A program made the position numbers and the translations under genes. Shown here one piece after another: positions 44,180 to 58,067 of a stretch of 64,000 bases of DNA (position 1 is its first letter; each line of letters starts with the position of its first letter). This DNA is from Luzula sylvatica (lineage: Eukaryota > Streptophyta > Magnoliopsida > Poales > Juncaceae): contig OX326959.1 in the NCBI GenBank assembly GCA_946800325.1, positions 30,790,527 to 30,854,526 of the forward strand, in the 5' to 3' direction. Under the pieces are notes generated by a model. That model was not told the DNA's origin, did no database searches, and saw nothing but the letters and a program-made list of their open reading frames with translations.

Positions 44180-47100
44180 ATTGTCGTTTTCTTCAAAAAA
44201 AAGAAAAATTAGTTTCTGGTTTTCTTCAAAAATAGAAAATTAGTTTGTGGTCTAAAAAAAAAAAACAAAATTAGTTTGAGGTTTTCATCAAAAAAAGAAA
44301 ATTAGTTTGAGGTTTTCTTCAAAAAAAGAAAATTAGTTTGTGGTTTTCTTCAAAAAAAGGAAATTAGTTTGTGGTTTTGTTCAAAAAAAGAAAATTAGTT
44401 TGTGGTTTTCTTCAAAAAAAGAAAAATTAGTTTGTGGTTTTCTTCAAAAAAAAAGAAAAAATAGTTTGTGGTTTTCTTCAAGAAAAGAAAAATTAGTTTC
44501 TGGTTTGCTTCAAAAAAATGAAAATTAGTTTGTGGTTTTCTTCAAAAAAAGAAAATTAGTATTACTTTGTGGTTTCCTTCAAAAAATGAAAAATTAGTTT
44601 GTGGTTTTCTTCAAAAAAGAAAAAGAAAATGAGTTTGTGGTTTTATTCAAAAAAAGAAAATTACTTTCTGGTTTTCTTCAAAAAAAGAAAATTAGTTTGT
44701 GGTTTTCTTCAAAAAAAGAAAATTAGTTTGTGCTTTTCTTCAAAAAAAGAAAATTAGTTTGAGTTTTTCTTCAATAAAAGAAAAATAGTTTGTGGTTTTC
44801 CTCAAAAAAAGAAAATTAGTATGTGGTTTTCTTAATAAAAAGAAAAATTAGTTTGTGGTTTTCTTCAAAAAAAAAAGAAAATTAGTTTGTTGTTTTCATC
44901 AAAAAAAAGAAAATTAGTTTGTGGTTTTCTTCAAAAAAAGAAAATTAGTTTGTGGTTTTCTTCATAAAAAGAAAACTAGTTTGTGGTTTCCTTCAAAAAA
45001 ATAAAAATTAGAATTAGTTTGTGGTTTTCTTCAAAAAAAGAAAATTAGTTTGTGATTTTCATTAAAAAAAAAGAAAACTAGTTTTTGGTTTTCTTCAAAA
45101 AAAGAAAAATTAGTTTGTGGTTTTCTTCAAAAAAAGAAAATTAGTTTGTTGTTTTCTTCAAAAAAAGAAATCTAGTTTGTGGTTTTCTTCAAAAAAAGAA
45201 AAATTAGTTTGTGGTTTTCTTGAAAAAAAGATTAATTAGTTTGTGGTTTTCTAAAAAAAAAGAAAATTAGTTTGAAGTTTTCTTCAAAAAAAAAAATTAG
45301 TTTGTGGTTTTCTTCAAAAAAAGAAAATTAGTTTGTTGTTTTCTTCAAAAAAAGAAAATTAGTTTGTGGTTTTCTTCAAAAAAAAAGAAAATTAGTTTGT
45401 GGTTTTCTTCAAAAAAAGAAAATTAGTTTGTGGTTTTCTTCAAAAATAGAAAATTAGTTTGCGGTTTTCTTGAAAAAAAGAAAATTAGTTTGTGGTTTTC
45501 TTCAAAAAAAGAAAATTAGTTTGTGGTTTTCTCAAAAAAATAAAATTAGTTTGTGGTTTTCATCAAAAAAAAAAAAATTAGTTTGTGGCTTTCTTCAAAA
45601 AAAAAAAGAAAATTAGTTTGTGGTTTTCTTCAAAAAAAGAAAATAAGTTTGTGGTTTTCTACCAAAAAATAAAAATTAGTTTGTGGTTTTCTTCAAAAAA
45701 ATAAAAATTAGTTTGTGGTTTTCTAAAAAAAAAAAAATTAGTTTGAGGTTTTCTTCTAAAAAACAAAATTTGTTTCTGGTTTTCTTCAAAAAAAGAAAAT
45801 TAGTTTGTTGTTTTCTTCAAAAAAAAAGAAAATTAGTTTGTGGTTTTCCTCAAAAAAAGAAAATTAGTTTGTGGTTTTCTTCAAAAAAAGAAAATTAGTT
45901 TGTGGTTTTCTTCAAAAAAAGGAAATTAGTTTGTGGTTTTCTAAGAAAAAAGAAAATTAGTTTGAGGTTTTCTTCAAAAAAAGAAAATTAGTTTGTGGTT
46001 TCCTTCAAAAAAAGAAAAATTAGTTTGTGGTTTTATTCAAAAAAAAAGAAAATTAGTTTGTGGTTTTCTTCAAAAAAAGAAGACTAGTTTGTGGTTTTCT
46101 TCAAAAAAATAAAAATTAGAATTAGTTTATGGTTTTCTTCAAAAAAAGAAAATTAGTTTGTGGTCTTCTAAAAAAAAAGAAAACCAGTTTTTGGTATTCT
46201 TCAAAAAAAGAAAAAATTAGTTGGTGGTTTTATTCAAAAAAAAGAAAATTAGTTTGTGGTTTTCTTCAAAAAAAGAAGACTAGTTTGTGGTTTTCTACAA
46301 AAAAATAAAAATTAGAATTAGTTTATGGTTTTCTTCAAAAAAAGAAAATTAGTTTGTGGTCTTCTAAAAAAAAAGAAAACCAGTTTTTGGTATTATTCAA
46401 AAAAAGAAAAAATTGTTTGTGGTATTCTTCAAAAAAAGAAAATTAGTTTGTTGTTTTCTTCAAAAAAAGAAATCTTGTTTGTGGTTTTTTTCAAAAAAAG
46501 AAAAATTAGTTTGTGGTTTTCTAAAAAAAACAAAATTGGTTTGAAGTTTTCTTCAAAAAAAGAAAATTAGTTTGTTGTTTTCTTCAAAAAAAGAAAATTA
46601 GTTTGTGGTTTTCTTCAAAAAAAGGAAATTAGTTTGTGATTTTCTTCAAAAATAGAAAATAAGATTGTGGTTTTCTTCAATAAAAGAAAAATTAGATTGT
46701 GGTTTTCTTAAAAAAAAAAAAAACCAGTTTGTGGTTTTCTTCAAAAAAAGAAAAATTAGTTTGTGGTTTTCTTCAAAAAAAAAAATTAGTTTGTGGTTTT
46801 CTTCAAAAATAGAAAATTAGATTGTGGTTTTCTTCAAAAAAAGAAAAATTAGTTTGTGGTTTTTTTCAAAAAAAAGAAAATTAGTTTGTTGTTTTCTTCA
46901 AAAAAAGAAAATTAGTTTGTGGTTTTCTTAAAAAAAAGAAAAATTAGTTTGTGGTTTTCTTCAAAAAAAGAAAAATTAGTTTGTGGTTTTCAAAAAACAA
47001 AAAAAATTAGTTTGAGGTTTTCTTCAAAAAAACAAAATTAGTTTCTGGTTTTCTTAAAAAAAAGAAAATTATTTTGTGGTTTTCTTCAAAAAAAAGAAAA

Positions 47101-47578
47101 TTAGTTTGTGGGTTTCTTCAAAAAAAGAATATTAGTTTGTGCTTTTCTTCAAAAAAAGAAAATTAGTTTGTTTTTTTCTTCAAAAATTGAAAATTAGTTT
47201 GTGGTTTTCTTAAAAAAAAAGAAAAATTATTTTGTGGTTTTCTTCAAAAAATGAAAATTAGTTTGTGGTTTTCTTCAAAAAAAGAAAACTAGTTTGTGGT
47301 CTTCTTCAATAAAAGAAAATTATTCAGTGGTTTTCTTCAAAAAAAGAAAAAATAGTATGTGGTTTTCTTCAAAAAAAGAAAAATTAAATTTTGGCTTTTT
47401 TCAAAAAAAAAGAAAATTAGTTTGTGGTTTTGTTCAAAAAAAGAAAATTAGATTGTGGTTTTCTTCAAAAAAAGAAAAATTAGTTTGTGGTTTTCTTCAA
47501 AAAAAAAGAAAATTAGTTTGTGGTTTTCTTCAAAAAAAGAAAATTAGTTTGTGGTTTTCTTCAGAAATAGAAAATTAG
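44180..47578 (+). repeat. Higher-order repeat copy 1 (3,399 bp)
   Basis: About 110 monomers. Specific variants, for example those spanning 45683-45898 and 46325-46570, recur unchanged 3,399 bp later. Confidence 0.93.
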
Positions 47579-50500
47579 ATTGTCGTTTTCTTCAAAAAAA
47601 AGAAAAATTAGTTTCTGGTTTTCTTCAAAAATAGAAAATTAGTTTGTGGTCTAAAAAAAAAAAACAAAATTAGTTTGAGGTTTTCATCAAAAAAAGAAAA
47701 TTAGTTTGAGGTTTTCTTCAAAAAAAGAAAATTAGTTTGTGGTTTTCTTCAAAAAAAGGAAATTAGTTTGTGGTTTTGTTCAAAAAAAGAAAATTAGTTT
47801 GTGGTTTTCTTCAAAAAAAGAAAAATTAGTTTGTGGTTTTCTTCAAAAAAAAAGAAAAAATAGTTTGTGGTTTTCTTCAAGAAAAGAAAAATTAGTTTCT
47901 GGTTTGCTTCAAAAAAATGAAAATTAGTTTGTGGTTTTCTTCAAAAAAAGAAAATTAGTATTACTTTGTGGTTTCCTTCAAAAAATGAAAAATTAGTTTG
48001 TGGTTTTCTTCAAAAAAGAAAAAGAAAATGAGTTTGTGGTTTTATTCAAAAAAAGAAAATTACTTTCTGGTTTTCTTCAAAAAAAGAAAATTAGTTTGTG
48101 GTTTTCTTCAAAAAAAGAAAATTAGTTTGTGCTTTTCTTCAAAAAAAGAAAATTAGTTTGAGTTTTTCTTCAATAAAAGAAAAATAGTTTGTGGTTTTCC
48201 TCAAAAAAAGAAAATTAGTATGTGGTTTTCTTAATAAAAAGAAAAATTAGTTTGTGGTTTTCTTCAAAAAAAAAAGAAAATTAGTTTGTTGTTTTCATCA
48301 AAAAAAAGAAAATTAGTTTGTGGTTTTCTTCAAAAAAAGAAAATTAGTTTGTGGTTTTCTTCATAAAAAGAAAACTAGTTTGTGGTTTCCTTCAAAAAAA
48401 TAAAAATTAGAATTAGTTTGTGGTTTTCTTCAAAAAAAGAAAATTAGTTTGTGATTTTCTTTAAAAAAAAAGAAAACTAGTTTTTGGTTTTCTTCAAAAA
48501 AAGAAAAATTAGTTTGTGGTTTTCTTCAAAAAAAGAAAATTAGTTTGTTGTTTTCTTCAAAAAAAGAAATCTAGTTTGTGGTTTTCTTCAAAAAAAGAAA
48601 AATTAGTTTGTGGTTTTCTTGAAAAAAAGATTAATTAGTTTGTGGTTTTCTAAAAAAAAAGAAAATTAGTTTGAAGTTTTCTTCAAAAAAAAAAATTAGT
48701 TTGTGGTTTTCTTCAAAAAAAGAAAATTAGTTTGTTGTTTTCTTCAAAAAAAGAAAATTAGTTTGTGGTTTTCTTCAAAAAAAAAGAAAATTAGTTTGTG
48801 GTTTTCTTCAAAAAAAGAAAATTAGTTTGTGGTTTTCTTCAAAAATAGAAAATTAGTTTGCGGTTTTCTTGAAAAAAAGAAAATTAGTTTGTGGTTTTCT
48901 TCAAAAAAAGAAAATTAGTTTGTGGTTTTCTCAAAAAAATAAAATTAGTTTGTGGTTTTCATCAAAAAAAAAAAAATTAGTTTGTGGCTTTCTTCAAAAA
49001 AAAAAAGAAAATTAGTTTGTGGTTTTCTTCAAAAAAAGAAAATAAGTTTGTGGTTTTCTACCAAAAAATAAAAATTAGTTTGTGGTTTTCTTCAAAAAAA
49101 TAAAAATTAGTTTGTGGTTTTCTAAAAAAAAAAAAATTAGTTTGAGGTTTTCTTCTAAAAAACAAAATTTGTTTCTGGTTTTCTTCAAAAAAAGAAAATT
49201 AGTTTGTTGTTTTCTTCAAAAAAAAAGAAAATTAGTTTGTGGTTTTCCTCAAAAAAAGAAAATTAGTTTGTGGTTTTCTTCAAAAAAAGAAAATTAGTTT
49301 GTGGTTTTCTTCAAAAAAAGGAAATTAGTTTGTGGTTTTCTAAGAAAAAAGAAAATTAGTTTGAGGTTTTCTTCAAAAAAAGAAAATTAGTTTGTGGTTT
49401 CCTTCAAAAAAAGAAAAATTAGTTTGTGGTTTTATTCAAAAAAAAAGAAAATTAGTTTGTGGTTTTCTTCAAAAAAAGAAGACTAGTTTGTGGTTTTCTT
49501 CAAAAAAATAAAAATTAGAATTAGTTTATGGTTTTCTTCAAAAAAAGAAAATTAGTTTGTGGTCTTCTAAAAAAAAAGAAAACCAGTTTTTGGTATTCTT
49601 CAAAAAAAGAAAAAATTAGTTGGTGGTTTTATTCAAAAAAAAGAAAATTAGTTTGTGGTTTTCTTCAAAAAAAGAAGACTAGTTTGTGGTTTTCTACAAA
49701 AAAATAAAAATTAGAATTAGTTTATGGTTTTCTTCAAAAAAAGAAAATTAGTTTGTGGTCTTCTAAAAAAAAAGAAAACCAGTTTTTGGTATTATTCAAA
49801 AAAAGAAAAAATTGTTTGTGGTATTCTTCAAAAAAAGAAAATTAGTTTGTTGTTTTCTTCAAAAAAAGAAATCTTGTTTGTGGTTTTTTTCAAAAAAAGA
49901 AAAATTAGTTTGTGGTTTTCTAAAAAAAACAAAATTGGTTTGAAGTTTTCTTCAAAAAAAGAAAATTAGTTTGTTGTTTTCTTCAAAAAAAGAAAATTAG
50001 TTTGTGGTTTTCTTCAAAAAAAGGAAATTAGTTTGTGATTTTCTTCAAAAATAGAAAATAAGATTGTGGTTTTCTTCAATAAAAGAAAAATTAGATTGTG
50101 GTTTTCTTAAAAAAAAAAAAAACCAGTTTGTGGTTTTCTTCAAAAAAAGAAAAATTAGTTTGTGGTTTTCTTCAAAAAAAAAAATTAGTTTGTGGTTTTC
50201 TTCAAAAATAGAAAATTAGATTGTGGTTTTCTTCAAAAAAAGAAAAATTAGTTTGTGGTTTTTTTCAAAAAAAAGAAAATTAGTTTGTTGTTTTCTTCAA
50301 AAAAAGAAAATTAGTTTGTGGTTTTCTTAAAAAAAAGAAAAATTAGTTTGTGGTTTTCTTCAAAAAAAGAAAAATTAGTTTGTGGTTTTCAAAAAACAAA
50401 AAAAATTAGTTTGAGGTTTTCTTCAAAAAAACAAAATTAGTTTCTGGTTTTCTTAAAAAAAAGAAAATTATTTTGTGGTTTTCTTCAAAAAAAAGAAAAT

Positions 50501-50978
50501 TAGTTTGTGGGTTTCTTCAAAAAAAGAATATTAGTTTGTGCTTTTCTTCAAAAAAAGAAAATTAGTTTGTTTTTTTCTTCAAAAATTGAAAATTAGTTTG
50601 TGGTTTTCTTAAAAAAAAAGAAAAATTATTTTGTGGTTTTCTTCAAAAAATGAAAATTAGTTTGTGGTTTTCTTCAAAAAAAGAAAACTAGTTTGTGGTC
50701 TTCTTCAATAAAAGAAAATTATTCAGTGGTTTTCTTCAAAAAAAGAAAAAATAGTATGTGGTTTTCTTCAAAAAAAGAAAAATTAAATTTTGGCTTTTTT
50801 CAAAAAAAAAAGAAAATTAGTTTGTGGTTTTGTTCAAAAAAAGAAAATTAGATTGTGGTTTTCTTCAAAAAAAGAAAAATTAGTTTGTGGTTTTCTTAAC
50901 AAAAAAAGAAAATTAGTTTGTGGTTTTCTTCAAAAAAAGAACATTAGTTTGTGGTTTTCTTCAGAAATAGAAAATTAG
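47579..50978 (+). repeat. Higher-order repeat copy 2 (3,400 bp)
   Basis: Nearly base-identical to copy 1 over its whole length. It differs by scattered single-base changes such as A-run length. Confidence 0.93.
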
Positions 50979-53900
50979 ATTGTGGTTTTCATCAAAAAAA
51001 AGAAAAATTTGTTTCTGGTTTTCTTCAAAAATAGAAAATTAGTTTGTGGTTTAAAAAAAAAAAACAAAATTAGTTTGAGGTTTTCTTCAAAAAAAGAAAA
51101 TTAGTTTGAGGTTTTCTTCAAAAAAAGAAAATTAGTTTGTCGTTTTCTTAAAAAAAAGGAAATTAGTTTGTGGTTTTGTTCAAAAAAAGAAAATTGGTTT
51201 GTGGTTTTCTTCAAAAAAAGAAAATTAGTTTGTGGTTTTCTTCAAAAAAAGAAAAATTAGTTTGTGGTTTTCTTAAAAAAAAAAGAAAAATTAGTTTGAG
51301 GTTTTCTTCAAAAAAAGAAAATTAGTTTGTGGTTTTCTTCAAAAAAAGGAAATTAGTTTGTGGTTTTGTTCAAAAAAAGAAAATTAGTATGTTGTTTTCT
51401 TCAAAAAAAGAAAATTAGTTTGTGGTTTTCTTCAAAAAAAGAAAAATTAGTTTGTGGTTTTCTTCAAAAAAAAAGAAAAAATAGTTTGTGGTTTTCTTCA
51501 AGAAAAGAAAAATTAGTTTCTGGTTTTCTTCAAAAAAATGAAAATTAGTTTGTGGTTTTCTTCAAAAAAAGAAAATTAGTATTACTTTGTGGTTTCCTTC
51601 AAAAAATGAAAAATTAGTTTGTGGTTTTCTTCAAAAAAGAAAAAGAAAATGAGTTTGTGGTTTTATTCAAAAAAAGAAAATTACTTTCTGGTTTTCTTCA
51701 AAAAAAGAAAATTAGTTTGTGGTTTTCTTCAAAAAAAGAAAATTAGTTTGTGCTTTTCTTCAAAAAAAGAAAATTAGTTTGAGTTTTTCTTCAATAAAAG
51801 AAAAATAGTTTGTGGTTTTCCTCAAAAAAAGAAAATTAGTATGTGGTTTTCTTAATAAAAAGAAAAATTAGTTTGTGGTTTTCTTCAAAAAAAAAAGAAA
51901 ATTAGTTTGTTGTTTTCATCAAAAAAAAGAAAATTAGTTTGTGGTTTTCTTCAAAAAAAGAAAATTAGTTTGTGGTTTTCTTCATAAAAAGAAAACTAGT
52001 TTGTGGTTTCCTTCAAAAAAATAAAAATTAGAATTAGTTTGTGGTTTTCTTCAAAAAAAGAAAATTAGTTTGTGATTTTCTTTAAAAAAAAAGAAAACTA
52101 GTTTTTGGTTTTCTTCAAAAAAAGAAAAATTAGTTTGTGGTTTTCTTCAAAAAAAGAAAATTAGTTTGTTGTTTTCTTCAAAAAAAGAAATCTAGTTTGT
52201 GGTTTTCTTCAAAAAAAGAAAAATTAGTTTGTGGTTTTCTTCAAAAAAAAAGAAAATTAGTTTGTGGTTTTCTTCAAAAAAAGAAAATTAGTTTGTGGTT
52301 TTCTTCAAAAATAGAAAATTAGTTTGCGGTTTTCTTGAAAAAAAGAAAATTAGTTTGTGGTTTTCTTCAAAAAAAGAAAATTAGTTTGTGGTTTTCTTCA
52401 AAAAAAAAGAAAATTAGTTTGTGGTTTTCTTCAAAAAAAGAAAATTAGTTTGTGGTTTTCTTCAAAAATAGAAAATTAGTTTGCGGTTTTCTTGAAAAAA
52501 AGAAAATTAGTTTGTGGTTTTCTTCAAAAAAAGAAAATTAGTTTGTGGTTTTCTCAAAAAAATAAAATTAGTTTGTGGTTTTCATCAAAAAAAAAAAAAT
52601 TAGTTTGTGGCTTTCTTCAAAAAAAAAAAGAAAATTAGTTTGTGGTTTTCTTCAAAAAAAGAAAATAAGTTTGTGGTTTTCTACCAAAAAAGAAAAATTA
52701 GTTTGTGGTTTTCTTCAAAAAAATAAAAATTAGTTTGTGGTTTTCTAAAAAAAAAAAAATTAGTTTGAGGTTTTCTTCTAAAAAACAAAATTTGTTTCTG
52801 GTTTTCTTCAAAAAAAGAAAATTAGTTTGTTGTTTTCTTCAAAAAAAAAGAAAATTAGTTTGTGGTTTTCCTCAAAAAAAGAAAATTAGTTTGTGGTTTT
52901 CTTCAAAAAAAGAAAATTAGTTTGTGGTTTTCTTCAAAAAAAGGAAATTAGTTTGTGGTTTTCTAAGAAAAAAGAAAATTAGTTTGAGGTTTTCTTCAAA
53001 AAAAGAAAATTAGTTTGTGGTTTCCTTCAAAAAAAGAAAAATTAGTTTGTGGTTTTATTCAAAAAAAAGAAAATTAGTTTGTGGTTTTCTTCAAAAAAAG
53101 AAGACTAGTTTGTGGTTTTCTTCAAAAAAATAAAAATTAGAATTAGTTTATGGTTTTCTTCAAAAAAAGAAAATTAGTTTGTGGTCTTCTAAAAAAAAAG
53201 AAAACCAGTTTTTGGTATTCTTCAAAAAAAGAAAAAATTAGTTTGTGGTTTTATTCAAAAAAAAGAAAATTAGTTTGTGGTTTTCTTCAAAAAAAGAAGA
53301 CTAGTTTGTGGTTTTCTACAAAAAAATAAAAATTAGAATTAGTTTATGGTTTTCTTCAAAAAAAGAAAATTAGTTTGTGGTCTTCTAAAAAAAAAGAAAA
53401 CCAGTTTTTGGTATTATTCAAAAAAAGAAAAAATTGTTTGTGGTATTCTTCAAAAAAAGAAAATTAGTTTGTGGTTTTCTTCAAAAAAAGGAAATTAGTT
53501 TGTGATTTTCTTCAAAAATAGAAAATAAGATTGTGGTTTTCTTCAATAAAAGAAAAATTAGATTGTGGTTTTCTTAAAAAAAAAAAAAACCAGTTTGTGG
53601 TTTTCTTCAAAAAAAGAAAAATTAGTTTGTGGTTTTCTTCAAAAAAAAAAATTAGTTTGTGGTTTTCTTCAAAAATAGAAAATTAGATTGTGGTTTTCTT
53701 CAAAAAAAGAAAAATTAGTTTGTGGTTTTTTTCAAAAAAAAGAAAATTAGTTTGTTGTTTTCTTCAAAAAAAGAAAATTAGTTTGTGGTTTTCTTAAAAA
53801 AAAGAAAAATTAGTTTGTGGTTTTCTTCAAAAAAAGAAAAATTAGTTTGTGGTTTTCAAAAAACAAAAAAAATTAGTTTGAGGTTTTCTTCAAAAAAACA

Positions 53901-54445
53901 AAATTAGTTTCTGGTTTTCTTAAAAAAAAGAAAATTATTTTGTGGTTTTCTTCAAAAAAAAGAAAATTAGTTTGTGGGTTTCTTCAAAAAAAGAATATTA
54001 GTTTGTGCTTTTCTTCAAAAAAAGAAAATTAGTTTGTTTTTTTCTTCAAAAATTGAAAATTAGTTTGTGGTTTTCTTAAAAAAAAAGAAAAATTATTTTG
54101 TGGTTTTCTTCAAAAAATGAAAATTAGTTTGTGGTTTTCTTCAAAAAAAGAAAACTAGTTTGTGGTCTTCTTCAATAAAAGAAAATTATTCAGTGGTTTT
54201 CTTCAAAAAAAGAAAAAATAGTATGTGGTTTTCTTCAAAAAAAGAAAAATTAAATTTTGGCTTTTTTCAAAAAAAAAAGAAAATTAGTTTGTGGTTTTGT
54301 TCAAAAAAAGAAAATTAGATTGTGGTTTTCTTCAAAAAAAGAAAAATTAGTTTGTGGTTTTCTTAACAAAAAAAGAAAATTAGTTTGTGGTTTTCTTCAA
54401 AAAAAGAACATTAGTTTGTGGTTTTCTTCAGAAATAGAAAATTAG
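50979..54445 (+). repeat. Higher-order repeat copy 3 (3,467 bp)
   Basis: Compared with copy 2 it gains about 222 bp (seven monomers; local duplications near 51.1-51.35 and 52.3-52.5 kb with an associated loss between them) and lacks about 155 bp (five monomers) near 53.46 kb, where the AAATCTTG-to-GAAGTTTTC monomers are missing. Confidence 0.9.
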
Positions 54446-57400
54446 ATTGTGGTTTTCATCAAAAAAAAGAAAAATTTGTTTCTGGTTTTCTTCAAAAATA
54501 GAAAATTAGTTTGTGGTTTAAAAAAAAAAACAAAATTAGTTTGAGGTTTTCTTCAAAAAAAGAAAATTAGTTTGAGGTTTTCTTCAAAAAAAGAAAATTA
54601 GTTTGTCGTTTTCTTAAAAAAAAGGAAATTAGTTTGTGGTTTTGTTCAAAAAAAGAAAATTGGTTTGTGGTTTTCTTCAAAAAAAGAAAATTAGTTTGTG
54701 GTTTTCTTCAAAAAAAGAAAAATTAGTTTGTGGTTTTCTTAAAAAAAAAAGAAAAATTAGTTTGAGGTTTTCTTCAAAAAAAGAAAATTAGTTTGTGGTT
54801 TTCTTCAAAAAAAGGAAATTAGTTTGTGGTTTTGTTCAAAAAAAGAAAATTAGTATGTTGTTTTCTTCAAAAAAAGAAAATTAGTTTGTGGTTTTCTTCA
54901 AAAAAAGAAAAATTAGTTTGTGGTTTTCTTCAAAAAAAAAGAAAAAATAGTTTGTGGTTTTCTTCAAGAAAAGAAAAATTAGTTTCTGGTTTTCTTCAAA
55001 AAAATGAAAATTAGTTTGTGGTTTTCTTCAAAAAAAGAAAATTAGTATTACTTTGTGGTTTCCTTCAAAAAATGAAAAATTAGTTTGTGGTTTTCTTCAA
55101 AAAAGAAAAAGAAAATGAGTTTGTGGTTTTATTCAAAAAAAGAAAATTACTTTCTGGTTTTCTTCAAAAAAAGAAAATTAGTTTGTGGTTTTCTTCAAAA
55201 AAAGAAAATTAGTTTGTGCTTTTCTTCAAAAAAAGAAAATTAGTTTGAGTTTTTCTTCAATAAAAGAAAAATAGTTTGTGGTTTTCCTCAAAAAAAGAAA
55301 ATTAGTATGTGGTTTTCTTAATAAAAAGAAAAATTAGTTTGTGGTTTTCTTCAAAAAAAAAAGAAAATTAGTTTGTTGTTTTCATCAAAAAAAAGAAAAT
55401 TAGTTTGTGGTTTTCTTCAAAAAAAGAAAATTAGTTTGTGGTTTTCTTCATAAAAAGAAAACTAGTTTGTGGTTTCCTTCAAAAAAATAAAAATTAGAAT
55501 TAGTTTGTGGTTTTCTTCAAAAAAAGAAAATTAGTTTGTGATTTTCTTTAAAAAAAAAGAAAACTAGTTTTTGGTTTTCTTCAAAAAAAGAAAAATTAGT
55601 TTGTGGTTTTCTTCAAAAAAAGAAAATTAGTTTGTTGTTTTCTTCAAAAAAAGAAATCTAGTTTGTGGTTTTCTTCAAAAAAAGAAAAATTAGTTTGTGG
55701 TTTTCTTCAAAAAAAAAGAAAATTAGTTTGTGGTTTTCTTCAAAAAAAGAAAATTAGTTTGTGGTTTTCTTCAAAAATAGAAAATTAGTTTGCGGTTTTC
55801 TTGAAAAAAAGAAAATTAGTTTGTGGTTTTCTTCAAAAAAAGAAAATTAGTTTGTGGTTTTCTTCAAAAAAAAAGAAAATTAGTTTGTGGTTTTCTTCAA
55901 AAAAAGAAAATTAGTTTGTGGTTTTCTTCAAAAATAGAAAATTAGTTTGCGGTTTTCTTGAAAAAAAGAAAATTAGTTTGTGGTTTTCTTCAAAAAAAGA
56001 AAATTAGTTTGTGGTTTTCTCAAAAAAATAAAATTAGTTTGTGGTTTTCATCAAAAAAAAAAAAATTAGTTTGTGGCTTTCTTCAAAAAAAAAAAGAAAA
56101 TTAGTTTGTGGTTTTCTTCAAAAAAAGAAAATAAGTTTGTGGTTTTCTACCAAAAAAGAAAAATTAGTTTGTGGTTTTCTTCAAAAAAATAAAAATTAGT
56201 TTGTGGTTTTCTAAAAAAAAAAAAATTAGTTTGAGGTTTTCTTCTAAAAAACAAAATTTGTTTCTGGTTTTCTTCAAAAAAAGAAAATTAGTTTGTTGTT
56301 TTCTTCAAAAAAAAAGAAAATTAGTTTGTGGTTTTCCTCAAAAAAAGAAAATTAGTTTGTGGTTTTCTTCAAAAAAAGAAAATTAGTTTGTGGTTTTCTT
56401 CAAAAAAAGGAAATTAGTTTGTGGTTTTCTAAGAAAAAAGAAAATTAGTTTGAGGTTTTCTTCAAAAAAAGAAAATTAGTTTGTGGTTTCCTTCAAAAAA
56501 AGAAAAATTAGTTTGTGGTTTTATTCAAAAAAAAAGAAAATTAGTTTGTGGTTTTCTTCAAAAAAAGAAGACTAGTTTGTGGTTTTCTTCAAAAAAATAA
56601 AAATTAGAATTAGTTTATGGTTTTCTTCAAAAAAAGAAAATTAGTTTGTGGTCTTCTAAAAAAAAAGAAAACCAGTTTTTGGTATTCTTCAAAAAAAGAA
56701 AAAATTAGTTTGTGGTTTTATTCAAAAAAAAGAAAATTAGTTTGTGGTTTTCTTCAAAAAAAGAAGACTAGTTTGTGGTTTTCTACAAAAAAATAAAAAT
56801 TAGAATTAGTTTATGGTTTTCTTCAAAAAAAGAAAATTAGTTTGTGGTCTTCTAAAAAAAAAGAAAACCAGTTTTTGGTATTCTTCAAAAAAAGAAAAAA
56901 TTGTTTGTGGTATTCTTCAAAAAAAGAAAATTAGTTTGTTGTTTTCTTCAAAAAAAGAAATCTTGTTTGTGGTTTTTTTCAAAAAAAGAAAAATTAGTTT
57001 GTGGTTTTCTAAAAAAAACAAAATTGGTTTGAAGTTTTCTTCAAAAAAAGAAAATTAGTTTGTTGTTTTCATCAAAAAAAGAAAATTAGTTTGTGGTTTT
57101 CTTCAAAAAAAGGAAATTAGTTTGTGATTTTCTTCAAAAATAGAAAATAAGATTGTGGTTTTCTTCAATAAAAGAAAAATTAGATTGTGGTTTTCTTAAA
57201 AAAAAAAAAAACTAGTTTGTGGTTTTCTTCAAAAAAAGAAAAATTAGTTTGTGGTTTTCTTCAAAAAAAAAAATTAGTTTGTGGTTTTCTTCAAAAATAG
57301 AAAATTAGATTGTGGTTTTCTTCAAAAAAAGAAAAATTAGTTTGTGGTTTTCTTCAAAAAAAAGAAAATTAGTTTGCTGTTTTCTTCAAAAAAAGAAAAT

Positions 57401-58067
57401 TAGTTTGTGGTTTTCTTAAAAAAAAGAAAAATTAGTTTGTGGTTTTCTTCAAAAAAAGAAAAATTAGTTTGTGGTTTTCAAAAAACAAAAAAAATTAGTT
57501 TGAGGTTTTCTTCAAAAAAACAAAATTAGTTTCTGGTTTTCTTAAAAAAAAGAAAATTATTTTGTGGTTTTCTTCAAAAAAAAGAAAATTAGTTTGTGGG
57601 TTTCTTCAAAAAAAGAATATTAGTTTGTGCTTTTCTTCAAAAAAAGAAAATTAGTTTGTTTTTTTCTTCAAAAATTGAAAATTAGTTTGTGGTTTTCTTA
57701 AAAAAAAAGAAAAATTAGTTTGTGGTTTTCTTCAAAAAATGAGAATTAGTTTGTGGTTTTCTTCAAAAAAAGAAAACTAGTTTGTGGTCTTCTTCAATAA
57801 AAGAAAATTAGTCAGTGGTTTTCTTCAAAAAAAGAAAAAATAGTATGTGGTTTTCTTCAAAAAAAGAAAAATTAGATTTTGGCTTTTTTCAAAAAAAAAA
57901 GAAAATTAGTTTGTGGTTTTGTTCAAAAAAAGAAAATTAGATTGTGGTTTTCTTCAAAAAAAGAAAAATTAGTTTGTGGTTTTCTTAAAAAAAAAAGAAA
58001 ATTAGTTTGTGGTTTTCTTCAAAAAAAGAACATTAGTTTGTGGTTTTCTTCAGAAATAGAAAATTAG
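54446..58067 (+). repeat. Higher-order repeat copy 4 (3,622 bp)
   Basis: Same local duplications as copy 3 but with the five monomers near 56.94-57.07 kb retained, so it is 155 bp longer. Copies 3 and 4 therefore share a more recent ancestor than either does with copies 1 and 2. Confidence 0.9.
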
